Positions 1 to 9,759 of a stretch of 64,000 nucleotides of DNA are shown one piece after another. A program made the translations under genes and the position numbers. The stretch is from the NCBI GenBank assembly GCA_964019695.1, contig OZ026531.1:10940593-11004592 (forward strand), written 5' to 3'. This stretch comes from Loripinus fragilis (lineage: Eukaryota; Mollusca; Bivalvia; Lucinida; Lucinidae). The notes beneath the pieces were generated by a model, which saw only the letters and a program-made list of their open reading frames with translations, had not been told where the DNA came from and searched no databases. Each line of letters opens with the position of its first letter. The first letter of the stretch is position 1.

Positions 1-540
1 TGAACAAAATCAGAGGTATCGTTGACTCGTACATACATACCTACGAGAGACGGGTACCTGTCGACCATGCACCCGCAAGAAGAGCCCGATTTGTTTAAAA
101 ATCACAAAAAAAAAACACACACAAAAAACAGAGCAGTTTTTTGTTTTGCGTCATGCGGAAACAATGGCAAAGACCAGCAGTTGTATCAGAGCAGTTTGAT
201 CAGCGCCTTTGGAAATGTTCATTATAAACTTCACAGATCAATATTCTAGCTATTCTCTGTTGCTGAGCAGACTGGGTGGGGATGTGGATCAGTGATAACT
301 TCAAATGCTGACTTTCTTTCGATGAGGCTCGCCTTTTCTCATCATGCTTAACAAATTGATATATACACTGATTTAATTTAAATACAGATAATAAATAGAA
401 AAATTGGCCTGCTAATGAGAAAATGGAACTTATTTAATAAGCGACAAGTCGTTTTTAAAACGTGCACAGCGCTAGTATCCGGGAGAGCTCTACATTTATT
501 TTTTTGCTAGACCCTTTCTCTACGTCCATACTCCATGTAT
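1..540. other. No gene seen; degenerate dispersed repeat piece
   Basis: No supportable coding region. About 168-212 is a degenerate relative of the GCGCAG hairpin family (ends in CAGTTTGATCAGCGCCTTT, as at 35,340-35,358). Confidence 0.4.
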
Positions 541-606
541 GCGAGCAGCGAAGGGTCTGACGAGTCTGTGCGATTGCGCAGACTCGTCAGACCCTTCGCT
601 GCTCGC
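541..606. repeat. Near-perfect 28-bp-arm hairpin of the GCGCAG family
   Basis: Left arm 541-568 is the exact reverse complement of 579-606, separated by about 10 bases. Both arms carry GAAGGGTCTGACGAGTCTG and the outer GCGAGCAGC. The family word GCGCAGACT-CGTC recurs in related inverted elements at 14.70, 15.91, 19.71, 34.75, 35.31 and 52.02 kb. It is a short inverted-repeat element or its core. Confidence 0.8.
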
Positions 607-1487
607 GTATGCGCTATGTACCAAAATCTCATGTGTTGGCTCTAATTTTAATATTGATAATAAATATAGAAATATATTTACTGAGATATGATCACTGTCA
701 TTGTGGAAAATGTTTATGTTCAGGAGCATGGCTTTCACTTTTAGAGGGGGCAATGGGCTGTGACAATTGCTATACAATGAATATGAATCTCAAAATCGGG
801 AAAAAAATCATCAGGGCGCCTGCTTTCATTGGGTGTAACACTCGGTACTAAGACCAGAATAGACTCTAAAATCATTTCGATGAAATGATATTATAAGTGA
901 TATTTATTGGTATAAAATTTGAATTATCATTTATATTTCACGGTTGAAATATACATGTAAATATGTTTCGCCCACTACATACAATTTTCAGGTAAAATAT
1001 GCATTTTTTGATGATTGAATACATTTTGTATATGAAATATTACTTCATACATAGGGAGCCACTGGCGTGCATAGAATAGCCATTACATCCGTGCAGTCTC
1101 AGACCCTCGAGACTATGATATTCCATACACCACAACCGTTGGAAAGAGAGAAAGACCATGATAAAAACAGCAAAAAGCACCCCCAATTACTCCTTGAATG
1201 GAACGTTTCTTGACAGAAACTCTTTAATAAAGAAGTGGTCAAGCAGTGTAGAACCAGATAAGCTATTAGACGACTTCCCATCAGGACTTGTACTGTTTGA
1301 TAATGAGCCAGTATACTTGATTTTGGTACTTGTTACATGGCTCAGCCAGGCGTGAGCATCCACAAAGTCTCTCCAATACCTTCGCAACTGGCATGCGTAA
1401 ATTAGCGACGTATATGAAAGCTTATGCCAAAATATAGGTCTACAGCCCTTCTAGATACATGCAGCTGCACATGCTTATATCCAATCC
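607..1487. other. No gene or repeat recognised
   Basis: Short frames only, on both strands, without codon structure or motifs. Confidence 0.5.
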
Positions 1488-1489
1488 CG

Positions 1490-1745
1490 GAGAACAAGTA
1501 AGTAAGTACGAACAGGAAAAGCCACGATCAGAGATTGCAGATCAACCCATGGCACCGTGAGGAAGTGACACGGACGCAATTTATCACACTACAGCCAAGA
1601 CTAGCCCTCTTTTCCTTAGCCAGATGATTGCAAAACACGAAAGCATAACAAAGCAGGAACCAAACACAAAACTCACACGCACGATGAGAGCAGCAATAAA
1701 CAATGAATCATCAAAACCAACAGAACCTTGATTTAGAAAAGGCAT
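1490..1745 (+). repeat. Dispersed repeat family B
   Basis: Degenerate copy of a ~270-bp non-coding repeat. Shared marks are GGCACCGTGAGGAAGTGACAC, then CAGATGATTGCAAAAC and the end AACAGAACCTTGATTTAG. The clearest relative is 48,838-49,130 (same strand); reverse copies lie at 46,360-48,110. Confidence 0.65.
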
Positions 1746-2081
1746 GATTTAGAACAGTTTTAGGGCATTTTGAATACTTTCTTATCTACAATCTATATAT
1801 TTATAACTATGCTGTAATGGCTACTAAGTAAAAAAAAGCCTAAGGCAGACAAAAGTGTTCCACAGGCTCTGAAAATATATGAACCCGGCTTATTAGATTC
1901 GCAGATATGCGTGCATCGATGGCTCAGATTAGCCAACGTAAACACGAAGGCTCGTCTGAGCCATCACTGCTACTACACTCAAAGGCCTAAATGAACGCTC
2001 AGATCAAAAATTAGACCTCTAGCCCACAAGTCGTGCCGTTTGGAAATTTAATAAGGCCTCGTTTTCAACGCTGTATATTTG

Positions 2082-2232
2082 TCACGGGGCTAGGTATATA
2101 ACACACTTCTACCGCCTTGCGGTATAAGCCGGCTTTTACAGCGAGGTGGTAGAGTGTTTGCCTGTAGATCCAGCGACCTGGGTTCGATTCCCGGCTGGGG
2201 CAGGTAAAATATTTTCGCTCTACGACAATTGC
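2082..2232 (+). repeat. tRNA-derived SINE-like unit, outer left arm of a nested palindrome
   Basis: Starts GTCACGGGGCTAGGTATATA. It then carries an A-box-like GGTGGTAGAGTGTTTGCC and a B-box-like GGTTCGATTCC (2,181-2,191), followed by GGCTGGGGCAGGTAAAATATT. The same unit in reverse closes the palindrome at 2,818-3,030. It is not a usable tRNA gene: the acceptor stem does not pair. Confidence 0.8.
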
Positions 2233-2332
2233 GCCCACCGCAAATAACCCATCCTAGACCCCGGCAGTAATTCCCCGAGTCTCATCTATGGCCTGGAACT
2301 TCGGGGACGAAGTCCAATTTGGTGGGGGAGAA

Positions 2333-2697
2333 TGTCACGGGGCTAGGTACATGTATATAACACTTCTACTGCCTTGCGGTAGAAGCCGGCTTTTACAGCG
2401 ACGTGGTAGAGTGTTTGCCTTTAGATCCTGCGGCCCACCTCGGGCGGTTGGGATATTTCTGCACCCTCTGACATTTGGTGGCCAGTGTGGGGGACGAACC
2501 CACGACATTCGCGTTATCAGCACGAGTCCCCCGGTGGGCGCCATTGTCGTAGAGCGAAAATATTTTACCTGCCCCAGCCGGGAATCGAACCCAGAACGCT
2601 GGATCTACAGGGAAACACTCTACCACGTCGCTGTAAAAGCCGGCTTCTACCGCAAGGCAGTAGAAGTGTATTAGTATACACCTAGACCCTGTGACAT
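2333..2697. repeat. Inner palindromic element of tRNA-like arms
   Basis: The left end (GTCACGGGGCTAGG, then CTACTGCCTTGCGGTAGAAG and CAGCGACGTGGTAGAGTG) returns as reverse complement at the right end (CACTCTACCACGTCGCTG, then CCGCAAGGCAGTAGAAG and CTAGACCCTGTGAC). Each arm contains the tRNA-like A-box segment. The centre carries a tRNA-Ile-like 3' half. Long open frames here are by-products of the GC-rich arms. Confidence 0.8.
2476..2525 (-). repeat. 3' half of a tRNA-Ile-like sequence ending in CCA
   Basis: On the minus strand this reads a 5-bp anticodon stem (TCGTG / CGCGA) around the loop CTGATAA (anticodon GAT, Ile). A perfect T-arm GTGGG / CCCAC around TTCGTCC follows, then the acceptor 3' strand ACTGGCC, a discriminator A and CCA. 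The 5' half (acceptor 5' strand and D-arm) is absent. Eukaryotic nuclear tRNA genes do not encode CCA, so this looks derived from a mature tRNA. Confidence 0.65.
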
Positions 2698-2817
2698 TCA
2701 CCCTCTCCAATTTGAAATTCGTCCCGGAATTTCTTTATTTGGTACAGGAATCACGTAGAATGAGACCAAGGGAGATATTTATGCACAGAACGGTCATAGG
2801 ATGGGTTATTATTAACG

Positions 2818-3030
2818 TTGGGCGCCATTGTAGAGCGAAAATATTTTACCTGCCCCAGCCGGGAATCGAACCCAGGTCGCTGGATCTACAGGCAAACACT
2901 CTACCACGTCGCTGTAAAAGCCGGCTTCTACCGCAAGGCGTGTGTGCCACTGGCCCTCACACTGGCCACCAAATGTCCGGCTTCTACCGCCAGGCAGTAG
3001 GAGTGTGTTATATACCTAGCCCAGTGACAT
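2818..3030 (-). repeat. tRNA-derived SINE-like unit, outer right arm
   Basis: Reverse copy of 2,082-2,232: TTTACCTGCCCCAGCCGGG, GAATCGAACCCAGGTCGC (B box on the minus strand), ending GTGTGTTATATACCTAGCCC and AGTGAC. About 2,937-2,997 carries an extra piece repeating part of the tRNA-Ile 3' end (CACACTGGCCACCAAATGT) and a second CCGCCAGGCAGTAG stem. Confidence 0.75.
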
Positions 3031-3118
3031 ATTTCATGGCTACACCTCTCCCCAATTTTCATCCAATCAAATTACCAGATTCCAGTTATAAGCATGTACT
3101 TACAAGCAGAACGGAAAA

Positions 3119-3176
3119 TAGTGTGGATCCTGATCAGCTGGCTTCCTGGAAGCCAGCTGATCTGGATCTACACTGT
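3119..3176. repeat. Imperfect hairpin
   Basis: AGTGTGGATCCTGATCAGCT is followed by a small loop at CTTCCTGGAAG and returns as AGCTGATCTGGATCTACACT. Probably the core of a short inverted-repeat element. Confidence 0.7.
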
Positions 3177-3189
3177 TTTCAAGACATGT

Positions 3190-5400
3190 TATATCCGTGA
3201 TCAGCATAATAAGGGTAAACATCTTGTTTCTGTTTTATTCCATTCCTAGGATATGGAAAGGTTAATTAAGAATAAGTTGTAGTAATAAAAGTTCATTACT
3301 AGACGACAAAATTCTGAGGTCAATCTTACTTCATTTTCGGGGTCACATCCGATAATAATTATAAAGAAAAAATATGGGTCCCGACCATGAAACAATGGTT
3401 CTTATAGCATACGTAGAAAGATACCATATAACTATGTTCTACTGATAAGTTTGGATCCAGCTCAGGTCCGGTGAAAAAAAACGTCAGACCTGATCTGGGT
3501 CAAAACTAAAAGTTCGTGACGGATCAGGTAAAATCTTAAAATCGTTGCGACGGAGTTGGGCACCAGTGCTTATGGTAATCCTGAAATAATTATGTTGCCA
3601 AAGAGTTAAAATTGACAAACAGGATAAGTCGCAACTATAGCTTACTTTTCAAACTCCTTCTCTAATTTCCCTAATATTCATTTGTTGAATTGATCATATA
3701 TAGGAGCGAGGCATCGCCTAACATGCATCAAATGAGCATCTAAAACATAATATGTTCTTGGTTTTCTGCAGTTTGTGATTCTGGTATTTCCTGATCATAC
3801 TCACTATTTTGGGGGAAATTCCACGTACTGTACTATAAAGTTTTGAAAATAACAGAGTCCGCACTCAAAGTAAGTGACTTAGCATACACCACACATGAGG
3901 TTTCAAAAGGATGCCAGATAGCAGATTGCCTTTTGCTCATTGACCAATCTGATGTTTCAAGACAAAGTTATAAAATTGGGAATTTTGACATAATTCAGTG
4001 TATAGGGCTAAATATCAAATGTGACAATAATTACCATCCAATGAAATATGTTACATTGACCATGATATATCATAACCACACTGAGAGGGCATGGTTTGAT
4101 AAACGGATTGAGGGATATGATATGTAGATGGCCAAACCAATAAGCACACACGTACATATGACATTCGGACGAAGAGAAATTTAAGTACATAGATGGAAAA
4201 GCAGAATCACACAAAATATAGAAAAAGAAAGCAATAAATATAGCTTTTATATCTTCTTTGTTGGTTTTTAGAACTCTACACATTGGTGCAGTCATATGCA
4301 TTATTATTTGCTGATAACATACATTTTGTCGATGCTACCAAGGGTTCAAATTACAACAAAATGAAACACAATATGAGTAAATTTTCCTGCTAGTCACCGT
4401 ACACATAGCTGAGCAATCATATCTATTAAATTTTCATATATCTGAACAGGTTTTCTCAAGGCGTAACTTATTAGTAATTCGGGGAAATGATTAACCGTGA
4501 AAGTGATGAATTCTTGATTCAACAGGTACATATTAAATGGTAGACTTTATTAGACAGGAGCCTAAGAAATAATTAAAAACATATAACGTGCTAAACAACC
4601 GTGATTCACCAAACTCTTGTAGGAAAGAAAACATTGCCGCAACCATACAGTTGGCTCTTATAACTCGAGTAACTGCTTTAGATTGCAGTCCTCAGTTTGG
4701 AAGTAATGACTTTGGGGGAATTTTTTGAATCATTAACACATATTATTTCTTCATATGACAGAAACGATCATTATTTTTTTAATTACACACTCGTATACCA
4801 ACTTTTGCACGAACTTTCTCGTAACGTGCAAGGTGTACCTGATGTAGGTGGTATACACTATCTAGTCTGTGTTACTGCACAAATATGTTAAGTGTTATTC
4901 AGCTTATAAGGGGATTCAATTTGCTACTTCCACTGACCTGACCTAAACCACATATGTGTCACAGCTAATTGATAAAAAAATATTTAAAGTGCGTTTTGCA
5001 GCATGCAGATGCTTTTAAAACTTTTTGACATTAGTGTAACAACTGCTACGGCTAAAATATTTTTCATCCCTCACAGACGTTTAAATATTTTAGTTTTACA
5101 TCTACATTGTACTATCAATCGGAGTATGTTTTCCAATAATCAAAGTGACTTTTGGATCGATAAACCAACATTAACTTTGCCACTTTTGATGACAGAACCA
5201 ACATTTTGTTTTAAAAGTTGGTAGTGGTTTGGTAGGATACACATATTAAATGAGGAAAACAAGGATTGACTCATATGGTTTATCTACTCTATAAACAATG
5301 TTCACTCGTTTTCTCATTACAAGCCAAATAAAGCGAGTACTCCATATTAAAACTTTGTTCAATTAATTCAGTTACTTTTTCTTTTATTAAATTATGAGTT
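3190..5400. other. No gene seen
   Basis: AT-rich sequence; frames up to 97 codons have no recognisable motif. The text near 3,783-3,812 (TATTTCCTGATCATACTCAC) resembles the end of family B. Confidence 0.45.
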
Positions 5401-5406
5401 GTCTAT

Positions 5407-5608
5407 ATATTGACTTCTTGCCTCACTGCAATTAAAACCAATGTTATAAAATACTGTGTAAAAGTTTATGAGAGAAATTGTAAAACGTCTATTTAGGTCT
5501 GTTAAAAATTCAGGTGAAATTCTAACTTATTTAAAATCTAAAGGTTTACTAGCCTCTATTTTGTTTACATGTGAGTTCTCTACTCCCTATTCTACATTGC
5601 CTAAGTAG
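5407..5608 (+). pseudogene. Reverse transcriptase fragment, Penelope-like lineage 1
   Basis: The first frame reads ILTSCLTAIKTNVIKYC then KVYERN; after a stop near 5,496 a second frame reads SVKNSGEILTYLKSKGL then FSTPYSTLPK and stops. These phrases follow, in order, the region before RT motif A of a retroelement RT common in bivalves (I recall HVIKYCE-VYERNGKNLF and SVKNSGEVLNKL, then the motif-A-like FSTLYTTLP). The piece is short, frameshifted and truncated at both ends. It differs from the lineage at 49.8-55.6 kb. Confidence 0.7.
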
Positions 5609-5609
5609 G

Positions 5610-7188
5610 AGTACACCTAGCATTAACAATAAAACGGGATGTATATGGTCTTTAATGACGTTTAGGTAACCAGTTGAGCTTGACTTGATCCTAATTGACA
5701 TACGTTACAAACTTAGCAGCCATTATGACACCAATGCCTATAATAATTGTCTATTATTCAAGCAAATCATGCCCACAGGTGCTAACACAAAGTTTGTTCA
5801 TTAGAAAGATGTATAACAGGTCCTAAGATAAGAATGATTGATTTTGCTATACATATCCTTTGCATGTTTTGACATAATTGTAACGGTTTTACTTTCCTGG
5901 TCATTCTCATTTGTTTTAAGAGATTTAACTAAAATTTATTATCGCAGTTTATGTTACTGCTACAGCATGCCTATTGAAAAGAAGGATAAAATAGCCAATA
6001 TTGGTGTGAATGATAGAAGATGTTGGAAGCCAGACTCAGTGTGTGCAAAGAGCAAGATACAAGTTTAAGCTTTTCCAAAAGCTTGCAACTTTTTTTTATG
6101 CTGGCAGCGTTTTTTGTCGTCTACTGATAACCTTTTCAAACAGTTTGACCCCAGATCAGGACCGACTGAAATGGTCAATACAAATAATGTGGTAATGATT
6201 TTGGATCAGGCAGGTGGTTAGACCAGTGTTCCAAGGGCCTGGGGAGCAGAATCTGCCTGCCTGCTAGTCTGTCTGTCCTACCCTGCACTGTCCCGTCTCT
6301 ACCCGCTCGCCCACCCGCGCGCATGCCTGCCTTCTACAAGTCTACATCGCTCTCTGCTAAAACATGACTTGTTTAGAATAATAATTCTATTCATGCTAGC
6401 ACAGAACATGCTTTTTTGTGAAAGCTTATTCTTGTATTAATTAGGCTCGAATAATTTATCTGGTAGAAGATGCTCGACCACAGCACTTACAATTGGCAAA
6501 ATATGGCAAAAAGAACAAGTTTTATTCCTGAACACTTTCCTATATACTGAAAGGTGTATGGTTATTAGGATGTCATGACCATATTTATCAAATGCATTCA
6601 TCTCGGGTGCTTCATAACGGTCAGATTCGACAGAGAAACATCTAGGAGAACTCGGTTCAGCGCGCGCAAACCCCGCGGCTGATCCGCGTTCTCGATGTCC
6701 CCCCTCAACAAAATATCATTTTTCTCGCTCTGATGAAATGTATAGCCATATCTTAAAAAATCTGAATTATTCTGCTAACTTCTTTTCACAAATTCACTCG
6801 TATTTAAAATTAATAATATACCACATGGCGTGCGGAGTAAGTTCAATAAAAGGTGGAAGAATCGCAGCAAAGATCAAAGTAAAGAGGTACAATTGGCGGA
6901 GGAATTTTGGGGTTTCGGACAAATGAACTGTGAAAATTGTAAATTTTATTTCTACACGCAAACGATGAAATTTGAACGGCTATGAAGTTATCTATGTCAC
7001 GTAATTTTGTTAATTATGGTATTTGGTTGTCGTGTTTATACAACACAAGAATCAAATGGCGATTCAACAGGTAGACCGTGGACTTAGTGAAAGGTCAGAG
7101 AAACCTTACCTCCTAAAAAAATCCCTCCGTACCACTACCATGCAATGTCTCGAAATTCATATTTTTTTACTTCACACCTTGTTATCTA
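5610..7188. other. No gene seen
   Basis: No supportable coding region. A GC-rich patch at 6,635-6,700 can fold imperfectly (GAACTCGGTTCAGC with GCTGATCCGCGTTC). Confidence 0.4.
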
Positions 7189-7189
7189 A

Positions 7190-8232
7190 TACCCCTATTC
7201 CACACAGGCCCCGAATCCCACGAATTGACACGAATTGACAAATATTTGGATTCGTGGCTGAATCGTACTCAGTTCGTGATGGTCTTAACTGATTCGCATA
7301 GTCCGTAGTGAGTTCTTGCAATTCGTGGGTCTATCGGGAATTCGGCTCAAAAGTTTTGAACTGTTCAAAACTTTGGCCACGAATTCCCCGATTCGAAAAA
7401 TCGTGCGTGATTCGTTCCAAATTCCTAAGGCATTCTTGGATATCGTAACTGAATCGTAATCGATTCGGGGGTGTTTTTGCATTGTTTTGGGCATTCGTAG
7501 CTACTCTTAGCTCATTCGTGGGGAATCGGGAGATTAAGCCAAGCAATAAAACCAAGGAAGAGATAGCAGAGGTTAATTACCCCGTCTCGCACATGTGAGC
7601 GGTCCTAGAAGTTGAAACAGATTTGGCAGACTCTGGAGCACAATCAGGATCAGTCAGTAGCTTCTTGCTGGCGATTTTGCCAATGGCGAACTGCCATATT
7701 TTTCCAAGTCAAAGAGTCTGGGTCAGGGCCTCTCGACTTTAACGTAGTTGTTTTCTTCTAGCTATATAAGAAGCCGTTTTCAACACTCAAGTTGCAGGAT
7801 CAGTTCTACTGCTGCTTTACGAGGAACATTCATTTTGGAACTGATGCCCCGAAGCATGTACGGGCCTTTTTTTATAGCTATCGAGAGAGAAAATCTCGCG
7901 AATCGTGTCGAATCGTCGCGGATTTCTGTTAATTCGTACCCAATTCGTGCTGCATTCAGCATATTCTTAACTGATTCGTAATTGATTCCTTAACTTTCGT
8001 GCAGCATGTTCTAATGTTGTTTTCTAATCGTAATGAATTATTGCACGTTTCCAGCCGAATTGAGCCGATTCCACCGAATATTCGTAACGACATCGTATCT
8101 GAATCGGGAATGACTCGTAGCTCATCACGATTGGAGAAAAAAATTAATGAAACCTCACGATTCCCCCCGAATAAGAAAAAAAATCAATTCGTGGCGATTC
8201 GGGCGATTCGTGGCCTGTGTGGAATAGGGTTA
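7190..8232. mobile_element. Inverted-repeat element saturated with GATTCG/CGAATC words
   Basis: Ends are inverted: CCCTATTCCACACAGGCC (about 7,193-7,210) and GGCCTGTGTGGAATAGGG (8,214-8,231). They are flanked by TA, consistent with a TA target duplication. The interior is crowded on both strands with ATTCGTG, GATTCG, CGAATC and CACGAAT, several dozen within 1 kb. No intact protein is present, so it would depend on a transposase from elsewhere. The family is not recognised. Confidence 0.8.
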
Positions 8233-8303
8233 TAAGCCCAATTCCGACCGATCTCTGGACAACCCATATATAAATTCATCAATAATTCTGGTGTTTCAAT
8301 TAG

Positions 8304-8471
8304 GGGATAACTATATTCAAAATTTTCATTTTGGGAGATACAACGTCGGATATACGGTCGGAAATTTAGTTTTACGGCGACGCGCGAGCGGAGCCGTAAA
8401 ACGTGATTTCCGAACGTATATCCGACGATATACCTCCCCGAATGAAAATTTTGAATATGGTTATCCCCATT
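8304..8471. mobile_element. Short inverted-repeat element (MITE-like)
   Basis: GGGGATAACTATATTCAAAA at the left returns as TTTTGAATATGGTTATCCCC at the right. A second inner pair (CGTCGGATATACG / CGTATATCCGACG and TTTTACGGC / GCCGTAAAA) surrounds a GC-rich loop. No coding capacity. It abuts the next element directly. Confidence 0.85.
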
Positions 8472-8655
8472 CTAATGCACTTCTGCAGTTTCGTATTAAA
8501 TTGTAGCGTTGCAAGCCGCATAAAGCCGCACGTCATCAAACGAAATGTGACGTTATTAATGACATCTAACTATTTCCGACAGTGCAGGATATACTGTCGC
8601 AAATTTTTGACGTTATCCAATCAAACGTCGCGTTACAAAAGCAAGTGCATTAGAA
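8468..8655. mobile_element. Short inverted-repeat element, second copy at 35.9 kb
   Basis: CATTCTAATGCACTT (8,468-8,482) returns as AAGTGCATTAGAATG (8,641-8,655). The interior has ATGACGT-type words and GTTATCCAATCAAACGTCGCG. The right part, in reverse, matches 35,898-35,970 (TGCACTTGCTTCTGTAACGC), so this is a dispersed family. Confidence 0.75.
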
Positions 8656-8737
8656 TGTGCTATTACTGTTACTGTTACACATAGCTAAATGTCAGATCTT
8701 AGCAGGAAAAATAATAACTTACTTATGAGCTGTCTTT

Positions 8738-8960
8738 CAGTAAGAAAGAGGGCAAATATCATAAATCGATACAATCAAGCACCACACCTGACCCAGGATA
8801 CCAATGGGAAAATAACAACTTCACAATTAGACATCACAGACGAGAGCCAAGAGGTCAGCCCTTTCCCAGCTGGTGACCACAAGGCATCAATAAACAGACG
8901 AGCACAAATGCATAACAAAACAAGACAGAAATAATATAAATGATCCACAAAAAAAGCATT
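8738..8960 (+). repeat. Dispersed repeat family A, copy 1
   Basis: Carries the family marks TCGATACAATCAAG, CACCTGACCCAGGATACCAA and GAGAGCCAAGAGGTCAGCCC. It ends early, near GATCCACAAAA. Confidence 0.85.
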
Positions 8961-9239
8961 TTATAAGTTATAAGTTTTTTGTAGATTACAGCAATTAAAT
9001 CGAAGTTTTTTATTTATTTTTTTTTTGCAGACGAATCAAAGGTGGGTTTTCTATGAAGCGAACAGCAAAGTTTAAGATGACTTTTTTGCAGGGATTTGTT
9101 ATGTATAAAAATATCTGAAATATGAGTGAATCCCGTAATATTGTAATATGCAGTTTTTCGGACATCATTATTTAACAATTATATTTACATGTATTTACAG
9201 TTTTCCATGTTATGTCAGCAGAAAATAAAGACCAATTAA

Positions 9240-9512
9240 AAGTAAAGAAAGGGCAAAGATCAGAAATCGATACAATCAAGTTCCACACCTGACCAGAGAC
9301 ACCATATTGGGAAGAGACAAAAGCACAGGGAAACATCACACACATGAGAGCCAAGAGGTCAACCTTCCCTAACAGGTGATGACAAGAATGCAGGGAACAG
9401 ACAAGACAGTATAATAAAGACAACCGTGAAACACAAATAACAAAAAGGATCCACAAAAGAAGCACCACCTTGGAACGGTCAGAACAAAAACACTGGAGGG
9501 CTTGAACATGTT
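9240..9512 (+). repeat. Dispersed repeat family A, copy 2
   Basis: Family marks in order: GCAAAGATCAGAAATCGATA, ACCAGAGACACCATATTGGG, CAAGAGGTCAACC, then CACCTTGGAACGGTCAG and ACTGGAGGGCTTGAAC. Somewhat divergent. Confidence 0.85.
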
Positions 9513-9684
9513 AAACGGTAAAGTATAAAGTCTACTTATGCACAGTAGGGCATTGTATGGGATTTAATGACTAGAAGAACACTTTATATGGAATGTTCTG
9601 AGCTATTCAATATCAACTTTTGGTTCTTTCAAGAACTACGTTCTGTTAGGACAACGTATTTTTCATTGTAATGGTGGGGTGGCT

Positions 9685-9685
<1 letters not shown>

Positions 9686-9756
<71 letters not shown>
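9686..9756. repeat. (GA)n microsatellite
   Basis: About 35 GA units without interruption. Arg-Glu and Ser-Leu open frames across it are artefacts. Confidence 0.98.

Positions 9757-9759
<3 letters not shown>

Noticed and set aside
2130..2205. Functional tRNA gene
   Set aside because: A-box- and B-box-like words are present, but the acceptor ends do not pair and the unit occurs in four arms of a palindrome, so it is SINE-like.
2288..2710. Frames of 66-128 codons on both strands, some with phrases resembling each other
   Set aside because: They run through GC-rich inverted tRNA-like arms; the resemblance is the repeat itself.
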